A DNA stretch of 64,000 nt, from NCBI RefSeq assembly GCF_010731295.1, contig NZ_AP022579.1, positions 5,704,001 to 5,768,000 of the forward strand, read 5' to 3'. The stretch comes from Mycolicibacterium boenickei. GTDB lineage: Bacteria; Actinomycetota; Actinomycetes; Mycobacteriales; Mycobacteriaceae. A model generated the notes under the pieces. It searched no databases. It was not told where the DNA came from and saw only the letters and a list, made by a program, of their open reading frames with translations. This document shows positions 62,424 to 64,000 of this stretch, one piece after another; the first letter of the stretch is position 1; each line of letters opens with the position of its first letter. The position numbers and the translations under genes are program-made.

Positions 62424-64000
62424 ATGGCCGACCCGGACTACTACGACCCACCACTGGCCGGGGTTCGCATCCTCGACCTGTCGCGCGGCCCGATGACGGC
62501 GGTGGGACGCCTGCTGGCCGACCTCGGTGCCGCGGTGACCCAGGTGCACCTGCACGGCGTCACCGAACAACCCGCCGCGAGCGCCGGAGTCGACGCCGAC
62601 TCGGTGGCGATCGGGATCAACCGGCACGGCCTGGACACGGTCGTCCTTGATCCGTCGACCCCCGCCGATCAACGTCGCTGGGGCCAGCTGCTTTCCCGTG
62701 CCGACATCCTGATCGAGGACACCCGCCCCGGTTCGGATGCCGAAAGAGCCCTGTCGGTACGCGACATCCTCAGCGAGCGCCCCGGCCTGGTGGTCCTGTC
62801 CATCAGCGATTTCGGCCGCGACACCAGCTACCGCGACTGGCAGGCCACCACACCGGTACTGCACGCGCTGACCAGTGAGCTGTCCCGCTCGGGCATCCCG
62901 GGACGGGAGCCGTTGGTACCGCCCGCCGCACAACTGCCCTATCACGTGGCGGCGGCGCAGGCAGCGGTGATGACCGTGAGCGTGTACCTGGACCGATTGC
63001 GCACCGGCACCGGCGATCTCATCGATTTCTCGATCCTCGACGGGGCCATGCAGACGCTCGACCCGCCGTACGGGACAGCGGGGACGGCCTCGGCCGGCGT
63101 CGCCCTGAGCGCGCAACGACGCGACTGGAACGCCGAGCGGCTGCGGTACCCCATCATCGCGTGCAAGGACGGTCACGTACGGATCTGCCTGCTGGCAAAA
63201 CGCCAGTGGCACGGCATGTTCGAGTGGATGGGCCGGCCCGGGCAGTTCGCCGATCCGTCGTTCGACCGGCTGCGAGTGCGGTTCAGTTCGCCGGAGTTGA
63301 TGGCCGCGATCGGGCAGTTCTGCGCCGGGCAGACCCGCGCCGAACTGGAGGACGCCGGCCAGCGGCACGGGGTGCCGACCGCAGCGGTACTCACCCTGGC
63401 CGAAACCCTCGGCACCGCACAGGTCAGGGACCGCGGGTATTTTCACGAGATCGACCTGGCCCCCGGAATATCGGCGCCCGTGCCGGCAGGTGTCGTCGAG
63501 ATCGACGGGCACCGGGCCAACGCGCTCAACGTCTCCGAACCTGCGACGGCCGCTCGCATCGAGGTCGCCCCGCGGCTCTCCGCCCGCTCCCGCCGCAATG
63601 AGGGCCTGCCGCTGGAGGGGGTGCGCGTGCTGGACCTCGGAGTGATCGTCGTCGGATCCGACACCGGACGACTCTTCGGCGATCTCGGCGCCGACGTCAT
63701 CAAGATCGAGAACTCGGCGTTCCCGGACGGGCTGCGCGGCAACCTGACCTCGATGTCGCAGACCTACGCCGCCGGCCACCGAAACAAGCGCTCGATCGGC
63801 ATCGATCTGCGGACGGCGGAAGGTCGGGCATTGGCCCACCGGCTGGTGACCCTGTCCGACGTCGTGTTGACCAATTTCAAACCGGGCGTGGCCGAGACGC
63901 TGGGCATGGACCACCGAACCTTGCGAAAGGTGAATCCGGGCATCGTGGTGGTCGACAGTTCGGCGTTCGGGCCCACCGGGCCGTGGGCGAAGCGGATGGG
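62424..64000 (+). CDS. Type III CoA-transferase (CaiB/BaiF), tandem-domain, partial at window end
   Basis: An ORF from ATG 62424 continues without stop to the window end (525 codons). It contains two CaiB/BaiF domains: the first from LAGVRILDLSRGPMTAVGRLLADLGAAV to about residue 380, the second beginning EGVRVLDLGVIVVGSDTGRLFGDLGADVIKIEN near residue 395. This repeats the family's core in one chain. Such enzymes swap CoA between acyl-CoA and free acids; the adjacent ACADs suggest a CoA-dependent catabolic pathway. The second copy's key Asp region lies near VVVDSSAFGPTGPW. Confidence 0.88.
   Translation, partial: MADPDYYDPPLAGVRILDLSRGPMTAVGRLLADLGAAVTQVHLHGVTEQPAASAGVDADSVAIGINRHGLDTVVLDPSTPADQRRWGQLLSRADILIEDTRPGSDAERALSVRDILSERPGLVVLSISDFGRDTSYRDWQATTPVLHALTSELSRSGIPGREPLVPPAAQLPYHVAAAQAAVMTVSVYLDRLRTGTGDLIDFSILDGAMQTLDPPYGTAGTASAGVALSAQRRDWNAERLRYPIIACKDGHVRICLLAKRQWHGMFEWMGRPGQFADPSFDRLRVRFSSPELMAAIGQFCAGQTRAELEDAGQRHGVPTAAVLTLAETLGTAQVRDRGYFHEIDLAPGISAPVPAGVVEIDGHRANALNVSEPATAARIEVAPRLSARSRRNEGLPLEGVRVLDLGVIVVGSDTGRLFGDLGADVIKIENSAFPDGLRGNLTSMSQTYAAGHRNKRSIGIDLRTAEGRALAHRLVTLSDVVLTNFKPGVAETLGMDHRTLRKVNPGIVVVDSSAFGPTGPWAKRM

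Noticed and set aside
61938..63914. A 658-aa minus-strand reading frame opposite the ACAD and CoA-transferase genes
   Set aside because: The plus-strand genes carry complete family motifs and operon spacing; this frame is a compositional shadow.

Overview
The window is high-G+C actinobacterial chromosome, almost certainly from a non-tuberculous, Mycolicibacterium-type mycobacterium. It carries two WhiB proteins close to M. tuberculosis WhiB7 and WhiB1, AdnA/AdnB, UvrD2 with HRDC, mycoredoxin, MoeZ, SigH/RshA, PdtaS, a TB7.3-like biotinyl protein, an initiator tRNA and the 30-codon ribosomal protein bL37. From about 10.8 kb to 60 kb the order follows M. tuberculosis Rv3193c to Rv3224-type loci. 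Reading frames are dense, with many 4-bp start/stop overlaps and frequent GTG starts. These Rv and gene-name assignments come from recalled family knowledge, not a search.

Layout. (1) 1-10.7 kb, accessory: end of a deazaflavin nitroreductase, an SGNH-fused membrane acyltransferase, a PucR regulator, a 49-aa protein with a strong terminator, an SDR, a 97-aa protein made of two near-identical repeats, a DHA2 exporter divergent from a SAM methyltransferase, a lipoprotein, tRNA-fMet and a BBE-type flavoprotein. (2) 10.8-21.8 kb, conserved core: UPF0182 membrane protein, PDZ/Lon-like protease, zincin, TOMM-type E1-like protein, ABC1 kinase, whiB7 with a long attenuated leader (uORF plus intrinsic terminator), uvrD2. 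(3) 21.8-28.1 kb, an accessory block between uvrD2 and mrx1: NmrA-like reductase, Rrf2 regulator, DapA-like lyase, class II aldolase, exported small protein, XRE-cupin regulator and two acyl-CoA dehydrogenases. Three copies of one palindrome lie in the promoters around the XRE-cupin gene and define a likely local regulon.

(4) 28.2-46.2 kb, conserved core: mrx1, nudC, K+ channel, DoxX-like, VIT-like and DUF2231 membrane proteins, the AdnAB resection nuclease, a lipV-like hydrolase, an alkyltransferase-like protein, a TIGR02569 protein, moeZ, a DUF3152 zincin, a TetR regulator, DUF3107, an MmpS-like protein and a ferritin-like protein. (5) 46.2-60 kb: rhlE behind a structured leader, a secreted propeller-like protein, PP2C phosphatase, ParA-like ATPase, acid phosphatase, isochorismate synthase, GNAT, a type II dehydroquinase, YchJ, lipid kinase, whiB1 with a CRP site, pdtaS, the TB7.3-like gene, bL37, rshA-sigH and a YbaK deacylase. 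(6) 60-64 kb: an operon of two acyl-CoA dehydrogenases and a tandem-domain CoA-transferase that runs off the window.

Themes. Much of the core serves redox and antibiotic stress (WhiB7, WhiB1, SigH/RshA, Mrx1, MoeZ) and DNA repair (AdnAB, UvrD2, ATL). The accessory blocks look catabolic (CoA-thioester dehydrogenation, aldol or lyase chemistry) with local regulators. The most unusual items are the three-copy operator, the two-repeat protein, the rhlE leader, a 34-bp tandem repeat before adnA, a 58-aa Cys-containing ORF beside PP2C, and two long perfect inverted repeats acting as intergenic hairpins.
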